In this document: piece by piece, positions 43,842-53,623 of the stretch
Layout of the letters: the number at the start of each line of letters is the position of its first letter
Numbering within the stretch: position 1 is the stretch's first letter
From: Burkholderia territorii
GTDB taxonomy: Bacteria; Pseudomonadota; Gammaproteobacteria; Burkholderiales; Burkholderiaceae
Direction: 5' to 3'
Length of the DNA: 64,000 nt
Assembly: GCF_902833055.1 (NCBI RefSeq)
Contig: NZ_CADFEJ010000019.1
Span: forward strand, 1-64,000
Translations under genes and position numbers: made by a program
The notes under the pieces: generated by a model
Database searches by the model: none
Told to the model about the DNA's origin: nothing
The model's input: only the letters and a program-made list of their open reading frames with translations

Positions 43842-45194
43842 GTGAAGAATTCTTGCCTTTGCAAATTAGCTATGTCATTGGCCTTGGCGGCATCGGGGCT
43901 CAGTGTATGCTTTGCCGTCCGCGGCGTAGAACTATCCGGCGCGAAACCAGCGTATCCGTGGTGTTCGGCGATTTCATCTAATACGACGAATCCGGAAGAA
44001 CTTCATGCTTCCATAGTTAAAAACCTCCGTTGCGTTGATCTGACGCGTCGATTTAGTCCCGCTGACATATCTTCTAAAAATTATGCCGCGAGTGAATTGC
44101 AGCTAAAGTGGCACGAGCATTCGGCGACGGCATATACTGGCATTGGTGGCGATACGATTCTCAATGACATTGCTGTGACTCCGTCCGGCCGCCTTGTCGC
44201 CGTTGGCGGGCCCGGATTGCAAGTGGTGTCGAACGATGGACAAGGAAAAACTTGGCACGTGGTTCGACACACTCCTTTCGGCGGTGCATTGTTTGGGGTT
44301 ACTGTCCTGGACGATAAACGTGCATTCTCGGTCGGCGGTAATCGGGAAATTCTGCGGACTCAGGATGGCCAGGATTGGGAGCAGTTCAACCAAGTCTTTA
44401 CGTCATATACTGATCCGGGACGCCTCGCTCTGTCATTTGGTAATGGTGGGGGTGGGAAAGCATTCGATGTGGCGTTTTCTGATCCAGATCACGGAATCGT
44501 CGTTGGCCAATCGGACGTCTGTCGCAGTGGCGACGAATGCAAGTTCGTTGGGGAAGTGCTTCGTACGATTGACGGTGGTCAGAGATGGGTGCCAGTGACG
44601 TCTCGTCCTCTTGGAAACACGTTCGCGTTCACACGAGTAATCTTCGTGAACGCGAGTGAAGGTTGGGTGGCGGGAAGTCAAGGAGCTTTGCTACACACGA
44701 TAGATGGCGGAGAACATTGGAACCGTGTGTTGTCGTTGGAAGATCCCGACGCTAAAAGCGTTAACTTCGGAGGGTTGAGTTTTAACAGTACGAAACATGG
44801 CTGCGTTGGAGGATCTTACAAGGTTTGGTGTACGTGGGATGGGGGCATCAAATGGAAACGTGCAAAATTGGAACTTCCTCAAGGTCTCGAAGGGTCCAGC
44901 GAAATTGGTATCACTAGACTGCTATTGCCCGACGACTTCAACGGGTGGCTTATCACGAAACAAGGATTGATTCTCCGTACAGACAACGGTGGTAGCCAGT
45001 GGAAACTCTGGATGAACGTTGCCGAAACCGCGCCTGCTATGCTCACTGGAGTGCAACTGACCGGATTGGCTTTGGGGCGCGAAAGAGTATGGGTGGTGGG
45101 TGGGGCGGATTTTGAGAAAAATGAAAATGCGGACGCCTCACAGGGAAAGTCGTCAATGAATAGCTCGTCATTGATTCTTTCCTGGCCACTGTAA
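43842..45194 (+). CDS. Exported beta-propeller (BNR/YCF48-like) protein, likely immunity protein
   Basis: The protein has 450 residues from the GTG at 43842, with AAGGG 8 bases upstream. A signal peptide covers about residues 1-23 (KNSCLCKLAMSLALAASGLS). The mature part repeats blades with the BNR/Asp-box pattern: VVSNDGQGKTWHVV, ILRTQDGQDWEQF, VLRTIDGGQRWVPV, LLHTIDGGEHWNRV, VWCTWDGGIKWKRA and ILRTDNGGSQWKLW. These six to seven blades make a propeller in the periplasm. Position directly after a VgrG-linked effector candidate suggests it neutralises that toxin. Base composition is lower in GC, like the effector. It could instead be a secreted accessory protein. Confidence 0.7.
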   Translation: MKNSCLCKLAMSLALAASGLSVCFAVRGVELSGAKPAYPWCSAISSNTTNPEELHASIVKNLRCVDLTRRFSPADISSKNYAASELQLKWHEHSATAYTGIGGDTILNDIAVTPSGRLVAVGGPGLQVVSNDGQGKTWHVVRHTPFGGALFGVTVLDDKRAFSVGGNREILRTQDGQDWEQFNQVFTSYTDPGRLALSFGNGGGGKAFDVAFSDPDHGIVVGQSDVCRSGDECKFVGEVLRTIDGGQRWVPVTSRPLGNTFAFTRVIFVNASEGWVAGSQGALLHTIDGGEHWNRVLSLEDPDAKSVNFGGLSFNSTKHGCVGGSYKVWCTWDGGIKWKRAKLELPQGLEGSSEIGITRLLLPDDFNGWLITKQGLILRTDNGGSQWKLWMNVAETAPAMLTGVQLTGLALGRERVWVVGGADFEKNENADASQGKSSMNSSSLILSWPL

Positions 45195-45241
45195 TTAAGT
45201 GCGAAAAATGTTTCGGCGATTGATAAATCTATCTACCCACT

Positions 45242-45505
45242 ATGAAAGGCCTTGTATTTGAAGGTGATCCCACTGATCACGACGGTTATGTCATGACTGC
45301 AACCTCGACGATCATCGAAAGGGGCAAGCGCGCGGCGCTCGTTGGCGATCTGGTCAACTGCCCGCGCGACGGACACGGAGTCAACCCGATTGTTGAAGGC
45401 GATCCGACCATGACGGATAACGGTAAATATCTCGTGACTCACCTGAGTCGGGCCGCTTGTGGATGCCGGATCTTTGCCCGCCACACAACGTTGCTCGCAG
45501 GCTAA
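45242..45505 (+). CDS. PAAR-repeat T6SS spike-tip protein
   Basis: The protein has 87 residues. It has the PAAR fold with repeated short strands, GDLVNCPRDGHGVNPIVEGD and ACGCRIFARHTTLLAG, including the Cys/His positions that bind the tip metal. It caps VgrG and sharpens the spike. It is a bare PAAR domain with no toxin extension. Only 3 bp separate it from the next gene. Confidence 0.88.
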   Translation: MKGLVFEGDPTDHDGYVMTATSTIIERGKRAALVGDLVNCPRDGHGVNPIVEGDPTMTDNGKYLVTHLSRAACGCRIFARHTTLLAG

Positions 45506-45508
45506 CCG

Positions 45509-46693
45509 ATGCCATGGCCAATACCCGAACTGTCACCGTCTGAGCTGCCCAAACCCATCGATTGGCGGATATGGTCACTGGTTTTCGTGGCTGTCTTCGG
45601 CCTTAGTTTCGCAGCAGTCGTATTTTTCTGGCCTCAAGGCCGGACCACGCACACGGCGATGTTCTGGACGCTGGTGGCCGGTGCGCCCCTAAGCCTGTTC
45701 GCCATCCTGTTCGGCGTGAAGCTGAATGACTGGGAGCAACGTCAACTTGAACACGAAGAGCGTGTACGTGAGAACGAGCGACTGATGTCGCTGTGGCACA
45801 CATGGGCAAATCGAGGCATTTTCGTTGCTAATGCAACCTGCTTGCCTGGTGGCGTGGAGAACACTGACGGATGGGAAAGGCTGGACTATTCATTCCCGGT
45901 CAATCTGGGCAGAGGCCGCGCACTTGATTGTCTGGAGCCGATCGCGGCTGAAAAGCGGCACGAGACGGTTATCGCTCTGATCGCAGATCGCTTTTCGAAG
46001 CAGCTCTTGGCTGTTCGAAGTCTGAATGTCTTGGTGTTGCTTGATGAAAAGTCGGCGGAAGACATGGCTCAATGGGACGTCGCAGTCCGCGCCGTGCTTT
46101 CCACCCATCCGATCCGGCTTTCCGTGGACTGCATCCCAGCATCGGGAGATCTGTCATCACTATCGATCTATGTCGACCAGAACAACATGCCGCCGACGCT
46201 GATCATTGCCGGCCAGTTCTGGACGGCTGGCGTCAATCCTGGTTATAGCGAGGGCGTCGCGGGGATTCTGATGTGCTCAATGCAATCTGCCGTTCGGACG
46301 CGCGACGAGAACGCGCTCGCGGGCTGTCGCCTTCTGCGACCGATGCTGTCAGCGACCAGCGAGATCGGTGCAGATCTTCACCAAGCCACAAAGTTCCAGG
46401 TTGGACGCAATTCTATCCAATGTGCGTGGCTCGGCGCGCTCGATATGGAGGCAGTGTCCGCACTGCGTTTGGAAATGGGTAGATGTCTGTCAACGAAAGA
46501 GGCCGCGATACGCGATATGGACGAGGTACTTGGCATACCCGGGCCGGTGAGTCCCTGGCTCACTCTTGCGATCGCTGTCGAAATGGGTTTGCGAAGCGGG
46601 AAACCACAGCTCGCTGCAATTTGTGACAGCGCCAGCAAGCGTTCGGTGCTTTGTACGCTTCTGCCGGAAAAGGCAAAGGATCAATCGACGTGA
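45509..46693 (+). CDS. T6SS-associated inner-membrane protein of unknown function
   Basis: The protein has 394 residues. Two transmembrane helices lie at about 22-41 (IWSLVFVAVFGLSFAAVVFF) and 50-70. The rest is a soluble domain with VRSLNVLVLLDEKSAEDMAQ and PPTLIIAGQFWTAGVNPGYS. I do not recognise the family. The gene sits between PAAR and tssM, 3 bp after PAAR, and its stop overlaps the GTG of tssM by 4 bp. That coupling argues for a role in the membrane complex rather than as a toxin. Confidence 0.7.
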   Translation: MPWPIPELSPSELPKPIDWRIWSLVFVAVFGLSFAAVVFFWPQGRTTHTAMFWTLVAGAPLSLFAILFGVKLNDWEQRQLEHEERVRENERLMSLWHTWANRGIFVANATCLPGGVENTDGWERLDYSFPVNLGRGRALDCLEPIAAEKRHETVIALIADRFSKQLLAVRSLNVLVLLDEKSAEDMAQWDVAVRAVLSTHPIRLSVDCIPASGDLSSLSIYVDQNNMPPTLIIAGQFWTAGVNPGYSEGVAGILMCSMQSAVRTRDENALAGCRLLRPMLSATSEIGADLHQATKFQVGRNSIQCAWLGALDMEAVSALRLEMGRCLSTKEAAIRDMDEVLGIPGPVSPWLTLAIAVEMGLRSGKPQLAAICDSASKRSVLCTLLPEKAKDQST

Positions 46694-49600
46694 ACAATAA
46701 GTATGCGTGGGGCCGGTGGCTCGTCATACTGGGAATTGCGGTTGCGGCGACGCTGTTTGTCTATCTAACGGTAGACGAGGTTCAGCTCCTGCGATGGTTC
46801 AATAGCTATGGTCGCATCCTTGTCGGCGCTGTGCTCGTTTCTCTGATTCTGCTTGCCATTGTGCTTCCACGGAGGCAACAGATTCGCCTTGACCTCCAAC
46901 GCCAGTCAAAAGAACAAGGTCTGGAACCCCCACAGCCAGAAGGGAAACCTGAACTCCACAAGTCTCAGGACGCGTCTGCCCGAGCCGTCGCCCTGCGAGA
47001 CAATCTTGCCTACCGCCACGGCTGGCGCTGGCGCTACCGGGATCGCTGGGTATTGATCGCCGGCGATTTGCCGCTGGTGAAACGCGTGGCACCGGGACTC
47101 GTCGACGCGGGGTATCTGATCACCGGCAACACGGTCCTGCTGTACGCCAGGCAAACCCGCGACACGCTCGAGACCGAGTGGCTCGACCAGATTCGCCGAT
47201 TGCGCCGTCGGCGCCCGATCGACGCGATCGTGGTCGTGACGCGTAACCGCAGCTCGGCCAATGCTCCGTTCGATGCCGATAGCCTCTCGCAACGACTCGC
47301 GCGCCATGCCCGCGCGCTGCGCTGGGCCGCACCCGCGTATCTCCTCAACGTTACCGATTTCGGCAGCGAAACGACGAGTCCCGACGAGGCGATCGGTTTC
47401 ACCTGGTCGAACGCGCGCGTCAACGCGGACGAGATCGACACGTCCCTGCAGGCGCTCGCCTATAACCTGGCGGATGCCGGTGTCGTACGGCTGACGAAGG
47501 ATGCCCACGATCGCTATCCGGCCGAGTTGTCCCGGCATATTTCGAACCTTCGTAGCGCACTGTCGGGTCTGGTGCTGCAAACCGGCCAGTCCCGCATCTG
47601 GCGGCACGCGGTGCACGGGCTGCTTTTCGCACCGCTGTTCAAGGAACGGGAGTTGGCGCCGCCAGCGCCCACCGACGCAAACGACGACGAGCCGATAGTC
47701 GGCCCTCAACATCGCACGATCTGGCAGACCGTCGCTGAACACAGTCACCGAATCCACGGCCGCCGCGTCGGCTTCTCGCTGTCGACGGCAGCCGCATGGA
47801 TCACGACCGGCCTGGTCGGCTGCTGGATCGCCGGCACGATGCTGTCGGGATTCGTCAACCGTGCAGCGATCCAGAGCGCGGCCGATACCGTTGCGCAGCT
47901 GTCGACCGTTCAGGACGGCACGCAGGCTTTGCAAACTCTCCATGGTCTTGACCGGCAGATCGATACGCTCGAAGGCCATCAGCGCGACGGCGTGCCATGG
48001 AACACGCGCTTCGGCCTGAATCGTGACAGCGCACTACTCGACGCGCTGTGGCCCAGCTATGCCAACGCGGCGAACCGCATCCTCGTCGCCCCGATCCGTC
48101 AGAAGCTCGAAGAACGGCTGCGTCAGCTCGGGTCTCTTTCCGATGCGCAGATCGCCAGCGGCGGTAACGCGCAGGTGCAGGCCGCGTACGACACGCTCAA
48201 GGCCTACCTGATGCTGGCAAGGCCGCAGCATGCCGTTGCCGGCTTTCTGGCGCCGCAGCTGGTCGCGACAGCCGCGCCCGCCCGTCCAGTCAACTCAAGC
48301 CTGTCGCCCGGTACTTGGGAAGACCTCCGGCAGCACGCGATCGCGTTCTTCGCGAACCACCTCGGTCGCGATTCGACATCGAATGCCACCGCGTTGGCCA
48401 TCGTGCCCGACGGCAACCTGATCGCGTCAGCCCGACAAACGGTCATTGGTGTACGCGGGATCCAGAACTCGAAGGACGCGCTCTACCAGCAGATCCTCGA
48501 CGACGCGACGCCCAAGTATCCGCCGGTGTCTCTCGCCACACTGCTCGGCGACACGACAAGCCGCGGTCTGTTCAACACGACGGCGACGATTCCGGGCGTA
48601 TTCACACGCGCAGCCTGGGACGAACGAATTTCGAAGGCGATCGACGATGCCAGCGCGCAGCGCGACGTGTCGGGCGATTGGGTATTGTCGGATACCAAGA
48701 CCGGCAACCAGTCGCCCTCAACGCTCAAAGCAGAGTTGCGTCAACGCTACTTCGACGATTACACGCGCGCCTGGGCGCTGTTCCTTAATAGCCTGCGGTG
48801 GCAACCGGCACCGACGCTGTCGGCCACCGCCGACCAGCTGACGCTGCTAGGCGACCCGCAACGCTCGCCGCTCGTCGCGTTGATGAACGCCATCGTCTAT
48901 CAGGCGGGCGCGGGGGCGAACGCGCAGTCGCTTGCCGACAACCTGATCACCAAGGCGCAGCAGCTCGTCGGCACAGGCGAGAAGGACCCGTCGAAACAGG
49001 TCCAGCCGCAGCTTGCGCCACTCGTCGCAGCCTTCAGCCCGATCCTGCGCCTGACCGGCAGCGATCTGGTGTCTGGCCCGCCGGCCAACGGCAAGGCTGC
49101 CGCGCAGTTGGCGGCGACGGGTGACCTGAGTCTCGCGCGCTATCTCGAGCGGGTCACCGCGATGCGTCTGAAGGCGTCCCAGATTGTCTCCGGTGCCGAT
49201 CCGGACGCCATTGCGCGGTTAGCCGCGCAGTCGGTCCTGCAAGGCAAGACCTCCGAGATTTCAGACAGCCGCGACTACGCGAGTCGCGTGGCCGCGAGCC
49301 TCGGCGAGCAATGGGCGGGGTTCGGTGAACTTTTCCGGGCACCGTTCGACCAGGCGTGGCAGGTGGTCGTGCAGCCGGCTGCATCCAGCCTGAACGAAAT
49401 CTGGCGCGCAGCGATCGTCGCGGACTGGAACAAGGCATTCGGCGGACGCTATCCGTTCGCGGACTCCGACAACGACGCGTCGCTGCCCGAGATGGCCCGC
49501 TTCATGCGGCCGGACAACGGAGTGATCGCCCAGTTCGTCACGACCCAGCTCGCCGGCGTCGTTGAGCGGCAGGGAGACCGGTGGGTGGCCGCGCAAGGTG

Positions 49601-50220
49601 CCGACCACGGTGCGTTGACCATTGATCCGGGTTTCCTGAACAGCCTGAACAAGCTCGCGCGTGTCTCGACGGTGATGTTTCCGTCCGGGGATGCACATGT
49701 GCGATACGAGCTGCAGCCTGTGCCGACACCGGGCGTCACGGACATGAAATTCGTGCTGTCCGGGCGCGAGCTGCATTACTTCAACCAGAAGCAGGAGTGG
49801 ACACCGTTCGAGTGGCCCGGACAGTCGCTGGAGAATCTGTCCCACATCGAATGGCAAACCGAGAAGGGAGGCTTGCGCACGGCGCTCGATTCGCAGGGGC
49901 GGTTTGGCCTGATCCGGCTGCTGGAGCGTGCACAGGTGGCGCAGCAGGACAGTGCGCGCTATCTGATGACCTGGACGCCCGATACGAGTCAGGGTATCCC
50001 GCTGAGAGTCCAACTGCGCAGCGAGGCAGGTGCCGGGCCGCTGGAGGTGCTGCAATTGCGCCACTTCACGCTGCCCACCCGGGTCTTCGTCACGGGCGCG
50101 GCGAAGGCGGCCCCGAAGTTGTCGGAGACCAGTCCGCCACCGTTGCCGCCTTCCGCGATCGCTGCGGCCAAACATGCCGCCATGCCGTTGCCGCGCGGTG
50201 CATTGCCGGAGGTCGAATGA
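46690..50220 (+). CDS. tssM: T6SS membrane-complex protein TssM (IcmF), with degenerate nucleotide-binding region
   Basis: The protein has 1176 residues from the GTG at 46690, overlapping the preceding stop by 4 bp. Two N-terminal helices (about 8-28 and 36-57) and a third near 370-390 frame the region where IcmF proteins carry a GTPase-like domain. Here the P-loop position reads WVLIAGDLPLVKRV without GxxxxGK[ST], so nucleotide binding is probably lost. The IcmF-related and C-terminal domains follow (WTPFEWPGQ, RVQLRSEAGAGPLEVLQLRH) and end in a proline-rich tail. TssM spans the periplasm and links TssL to TssJ. Confidence 0.93.
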   Translation: MNNKYAWGRWLVILGIAVAATLFVYLTVDEVQLLRWFNSYGRILVGAVLVSLILLAIVLPRRQQIRLDLQRQSKEQGLEPPQPEGKPELHKSQDASARAVALRDNLAYRHGWRWRYRDRWVLIAGDLPLVKRVAPGLVDAGYLITGNTVLLYARQTRDTLETEWLDQIRRLRRRRPIDAIVVVTRNRSSANAPFDADSLSQRLARHARALRWAAPAYLLNVTDFGSETTSPDEAIGFTWSNARVNADEIDTSLQALAYNLADAGVVRLTKDAHDRYPAELSRHISNLRSALSGLVLQTGQSRIWRHAVHGLLFAPLFKERELAPPAPTDANDDEPIVGPQHRTIWQTVAEHSHRIHGRRVGFSLSTAAAWITTGLVGCWIAGTMLSGFVNRAAIQSAADTVAQLSTVQDGTQALQTLHGLDRQIDTLEGHQRDGVPWNTRFGLNRDSALLDALWPSYANAANRILVAPIRQKLEERLRQLGSLSDAQIASGGNAQVQAAYDTLKAYLMLARPQHAVAGFLAPQLVATAAPARPVNSSLSPGTWEDLRQHAIAFFANHLGRDSTSNATALAIVPDGNLIASARQTVIGVRGIQNSKDALYQQILDDATPKYPPVSLATLLGDTTSRGLFNTTATIPGVFTRAAWDERISKAIDDASAQRDVSGDWVLSDTKTGNQSPSTLKAELRQRYFDDYTRAWALFLNSLRWQPAPTLSATADQLTLLGDPQRSPLVALMNAIVYQAGAGANAQSLADNLITKAQQLVGTGEKDPSKQVQPQLAPLVAAFSPILRLTGSDLVSGPPANGKAAAQLAATGDLSLARYLERVTAMRLKASQIVSGADPDAIARLAAQSVLQGKTSEISDSRDYASRVAASLGEQWAGFGELFRAPFDQAWQVVVQPAASSLNEIWRAAIVADWNKAFGGRYPFADSDNDASLPEMARFMRPDNGVIAQFVTTQLAGVVERQGDRWVAAQGADHGALTIDPGFLNSLNKLARVSTVMFPSGDAHVRYELQPVPTPGVTDMKFVLSGRELHYFNQKQEWTPFEWPGQSLENLSHIEWQTEKGGLRTALDSQGRFGLIRLLERAQVAQQDSARYLMTWTPDTSQGIPLRVQLRSEAGAGPLEVLQLRHFTLPTRVFVTGAAKAAPKLSETSPPPLPPSAIAAAKHAAMPLPRGALPEVE

Positions 50221-51812
50221 TGCTGGGCGGACTGTTCAAAAGCCTCTTTCCGGCGCGCGACGACGCCGAGCAGCTCGCGCGCGCGCGACTCGACGCGTGG
50301 AACGCGTGGCTGCTGCCGCTCGTGGGCGACACCGGCGTGGGGCGCGATCCAGGCTACGAGGACGCGTTCTTCGAGCTGCGGGAGGAGACACAAAAGCTCT
50401 CCGGCATCGATGACGGCCTGATCGTTCGGTCCTGCGAGCAGTTGCTCAAGGAGACCGGCAAGGATCTGCGTCTGGCCGGTTACTACGCGTTCGCCCGTCT
50501 GCGGCAGGATGGTCCGGCGGGCTTTGCCGACGGGCTTGAACTCGCCGCGGCGCTCGTCGACCGGTTCGGGGAAGCGGTGCTGCCCGCTCGCGCCGAGGCG
50601 AGGAAGGGCGCACTCGAGATGCTGGCGACCGCCCGCATGATCGAGCTGCTGGAAAGCCGCGGCGCGTTCGCGCCGACGGATCTCGAACGCGCACTTGCCG
50701 CGCTCGACGTACTCGTCGCACGCACGGGGGCGTGGCCCGATGCCGCGCGCCCGAACCTGCAACCGCTCGTCTCTCGGTTCGAGCGGAACAACGAATCCAC
50801 TCGCAGCGCCGAGCAGGACACGGCAACGTCCCCAGCGCCGTCTGCGGCGACTACGGTTTCCAGCGCGCCCACTTCAACGCGAGACCTGCTGGACCAGGCG
50901 CGCACGATGGCAGTCTGGCTTCGTGACCAGGAGGAAAACGGCTATCTGCCGTCGGTACGGCTTGTGCGCAGCGTCCGCTGGGATACGCTGCACGAAGTGC
51001 CGCCGGCAGACGCTGCTTTGCGCACGCGCCTCGTGCCGCCCCGCGGCGAACTTCGCCAGCAGATGAAACGGCTCGTGCTGCAGAAGCAATGGCACGAACT
51101 GCTCGAACGTGTCGAAGGCGCGTTCATGGAGGGCGTCAACCACCTGTGGTTCGACCTGCAGTACTTCCAGCACGTCGCGCTCGATCATGTTGGCGCGCCC
51201 TATCACAGCTGGCGCGAACTGCTACGCGCGGACTTCGCGCTGTTCCTTGAACGGTTGCCCGGCATCGAACGGCTGGCGTTCAACGACGGCACGCCATTCG
51301 CCGACGACGCAACGCTCGAGTGGATCGCGCGGCACGCAGTCGTGCGCGATCTGGAAGCGGGCGAGTCCGTCACGCCGCTGGCGGTGTCGGCGGGCAACGA
51401 CGACGGCACGGCAGGCGACTGGCCGGAGATCGAGGCGCAGGCGCGCGAACTGACCGCGCGCGAAGGCATCGAGGCGGCCTTCGGGTGGCTCGAAGCGCTG
51501 CCGGGCATGAAGACCGAGCGCCACCGCTACCTGCAGCGGCTCGTGATGGCGCGCCTGGCCGACCATGCCAGCCGCCCGGATACGGCGCTGGCGCTGCTCA
51601 CCGAGCTCGACGCGTCGTCCCGGTCGCTGCCGCTGGTGTGTTGGGAGCCGGCGCTCGTCTTCGAGGTCAAGCAGCAACTCGTGCGGGCGTTGAAAGCGAT
51701 GAGTACCCGCAAGGATGCCGACAAGCCGGCGCTCGCCCGTCGCATCGGCGAACTGCACGCGGAACTTACCGTGCTCGATCCGGCCCGGACACTGACACTT
51801 TCACAAAAATGA
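50217..51812 (+). CDS. tssA: T6SS protein TssA (ImpA/VasJ type)
   Basis: The protein has 531 residues. The first of two adjacent ATGs (50217) overlaps the tssM stop by 4 bp. An ImpA_N-type domain occupies about residues 1-150 (GYEDAFFELREETQKLSGID, then WRLAGYYAFARLRQDG-like). A variable Ser/Thr/Ala-rich linker follows near 190-220. The C-terminal VasJ-like domain contains GYLPSVRLVRSVRWDTLHEV and HLWFDLQYFQHVALDH. TssA primes tail assembly and caps the growing sheath. tssF overlaps its stop by 4 bp. Confidence 0.93.
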   Translation: MMLGGLFKSLFPARDDAEQLARARLDAWNAWLLPLVGDTGVGRDPGYEDAFFELREETQKLSGIDDGLIVRSCEQLLKETGKDLRLAGYYAFARLRQDGPAGFADGLELAAALVDRFGEAVLPARAEARKGALEMLATARMIELLESRGAFAPTDLERALAALDVLVARTGAWPDAARPNLQPLVSRFERNNESTRSAEQDTATSPAPSAATTVSSAPTSTRDLLDQARTMAVWLRDQEENGYLPSVRLVRSVRWDTLHEVPPADAALRTRLVPPRGELRQQMKRLVLQKQWHELLERVEGAFMEGVNHLWFDLQYFQHVALDHVGAPYHSWRELLRADFALFLERLPGIERLAFNDGTPFADDATLEWIARHAVVRDLEAGESVTPLAVSAGNDDGTAGDWPEIEAQARELTAREGIEAAFGWLEALPGMKTERHRYLQRLVMARLADHASRPDTALALLTELDASSRSLPLVCWEPALVFEVKQQLVRALKAMSTRKDADKPALARRIGELHAELTVLDPARTLTLSQK

Positions 51813-53623
51813 AAAACGACGATCCGATCCTGCGCTATTACGAAGCGGAAATGCGCTATCTGCGCGAATCCGGCAAGGAATTCGCGAAAGCACACCCCGA
51901 TCGCGCGCGCCTGCTGAACCTCGATCGCGTGGGCGATCGCGATCCGTATGTCGAGCGGCTGTTCGAAGGTTTTGCGTTTCTGACCGGCCGGCTTCGGCAG
52001 AAGCTCGACGACGAGCTGCCGGAGCTCACCGAGGGCCTCGTGAGCCTCTTGTGGCCTCACTACCTGCGGATGATTCCGTCGCTGTCGGTGGTCGAGCTGA
52101 TCCCGCTCGCGGAAAGGCTCCAGAAAACCGAAATCGTGCCAGCCGGCGTACCGGTCCGCTCCGCGCCGATCGCGGTACCGCCGCCGGCCGGCGCCGAAGG
52201 CTCGACGCCGAAGACTGTCCAGTGTCTGTACCGAACCACGCAGCCCGTGACGCTGCAGCCGCTCTCGATCACGCATGCCGGCCCGAGTGTCCGGCACGAT
52301 GGCCGCTCGGTGCTCCGGCTCGGGTTCGCACTCCACGGCTCGGCGCGCCGCAAGGAAACGGACCTGTCGCGACTGCGCCTGCACCTGAATGCGGATCTGC
52401 CGACCGCGTTCGCGATGCATCTCGCGCTGACTCGGCAAGTCGATGCAATCTCCTGGCGCATTCCGGAAATCCGTGATGGCGAATCGCTGCCGCTCGCCGG
52501 CGTCACGATCGAGCCGGCCGGCTTTTCGACCGAAGAGCGGCTCTGGCCGAAGGCCGATGCCGCGTTCTCCGGCTACCAGTTGCTGCTGGAGTACTTCACG
52601 TTCCGCGAGAAATTTCTGTTCGTCGACCTGTGCGGACTGGACATCACGAAGCTACCCGAAAGCTCGACGCGCTTCGAGCTGGAAATCGTGCTGAAGCACG
52701 CGTATCCGTCGGACCAGCGCTTCAACGCCGAGAACGTGCGTCTCTTCTGCAGCCCGGTGATCAACCTGTTCGAACTGGATGCCGAACCGATCGGGATCGA
52801 TCATCACGAAACCGAATATCGCGTGGTCCCGGCAGGTCATCAGGGCGAGCACGTCGAAACCTATTCAGTCGACGCCATTGCGACATTCGACCACGACACG
52901 GCCGAGCGATATGAATACGTGCCGTTCGCCACCTTCCGGCACCGCGGCGGCATGCTGCGGCACGAGGCGCCGGAGCGCTACTTCCATACGCGCGTGCGGC
53001 CGGGCGTGTCGGGCATGCATGAGACGTGGGTAATTCTTGGCGGCCATGCCTGGGAGACGATGGACACGCTGCCGGAGGAGAGCCTGTCGCTGCGCGTGAC
53101 GGGTACGAACGGGTTGTTGCCACGCAAGGGGCTGCGGGAAGCGAGTCTGAACGAGCTCGCTGCCAGCACGCCGAATGTCACCGGCGTACGCAATCTCGTC
53201 TCGCCGACCTTGCCGCTGTATCCGCCGACTGAAGACCGCTTTCAGTGGCGCGTGCTGTCGCATCTGGCGCCGAACTTCCTGTCGATGATGAATGCGGAAG
53301 TGCTGCGCGGTGCCCTCGCACTGTACGACTGGACCGACGATGAGCTGAACCGCCGGCGGCTCGCAGGCATCCTGTGGGTCTCGCAGGAGTTGCTCGAGGA
53401 GGTGACAGGCGGCTCGGTCGAGCGCGGCGTGCTGATCGAGGTGACGCTCGATTCGCATGCGTTTGCGGGCGAGGGTGACGTGATGCTGTTCGGCGAACTG
53501 CTGCACCGGTTCTTCGCGCAGTATGCGGAAATCAACCTGTTCACCAGGCTGTCGATCGTGAGCCTGCCGTCGCAGACCCGCACGAGCTGGCCGCGTAGCA
53601 AAGCCCAGCGGGCCCCGCTATGA
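51809..53623 (+). CDS. tssF: T6SS baseplate protein TssF
   Basis: The protein has 604 residues and starts with the conserved TssF N-terminus: DDPILRYYEAEMRYLRESGK, AKAHPDRARLLNLDR, DPYVERLFEGFAFLTGRL, and ELTEGLVSLLWPHYLRMIPS. Later TssF segments include YQLLLEYFTFREKFLFVDL and NVRLFCSPVINLF. TssF, with TssG and TssE, forms the baseplate wedge. The ATG overlaps the tssA stop by 4 bp, and the tssG start overlaps the tssF stop by 4 bp. Confidence 0.97.
   Translation: MKNDDPILRYYEAEMRYLRESGKEFAKAHPDRARLLNLDRVGDRDPYVERLFEGFAFLTGRLRQKLDDELPELTEGLVSLLWPHYLRMIPSLSVVELIPLAERLQKTEIVPAGVPVRSAPIAVPPPAGAEGSTPKTVQCLYRTTQPVTLQPLSITHAGPSVRHDGRSVLRLGFALHGSARRKETDLSRLRLHLNADLPTAFAMHLALTRQVDAISWRIPEIRDGESLPLAGVTIEPAGFSTEERLWPKADAAFSGYQLLLEYFTFREKFLFVDLCGLDITKLPESSTRFELEIVLKHAYPSDQRFNAENVRLFCSPVINLFELDAEPIGIDHHETEYRVVPAGHQGEHVETYSVDAIATFDHDTAERYEYVPFATFRHRGGMLRHEAPERYFHTRVRPGVSGMHETWVILGGHAWETMDTLPEESLSLRVTGTNGLLPRKGLREASLNELAASTPNVTGVRNLVSPTLPLYPPTEDRFQWRVLSHLAPNFLSMMNAEVLRGALALYDWTDDELNRRRLAGILWVSQELLEEVTGGSVERGVLIEVTLDSHAFAGEGDVMLFGELLHRFFAQYAEINLFTRLSIVSLPSQTRTSWPRSKAQRAPL

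Noticed and set aside
43842..43920. Lipobox in the propeller protein signal peptide
   Set aside because: LSVC has Val before the Cys, which is not accepted at that position; a normal signal peptide is more likely.
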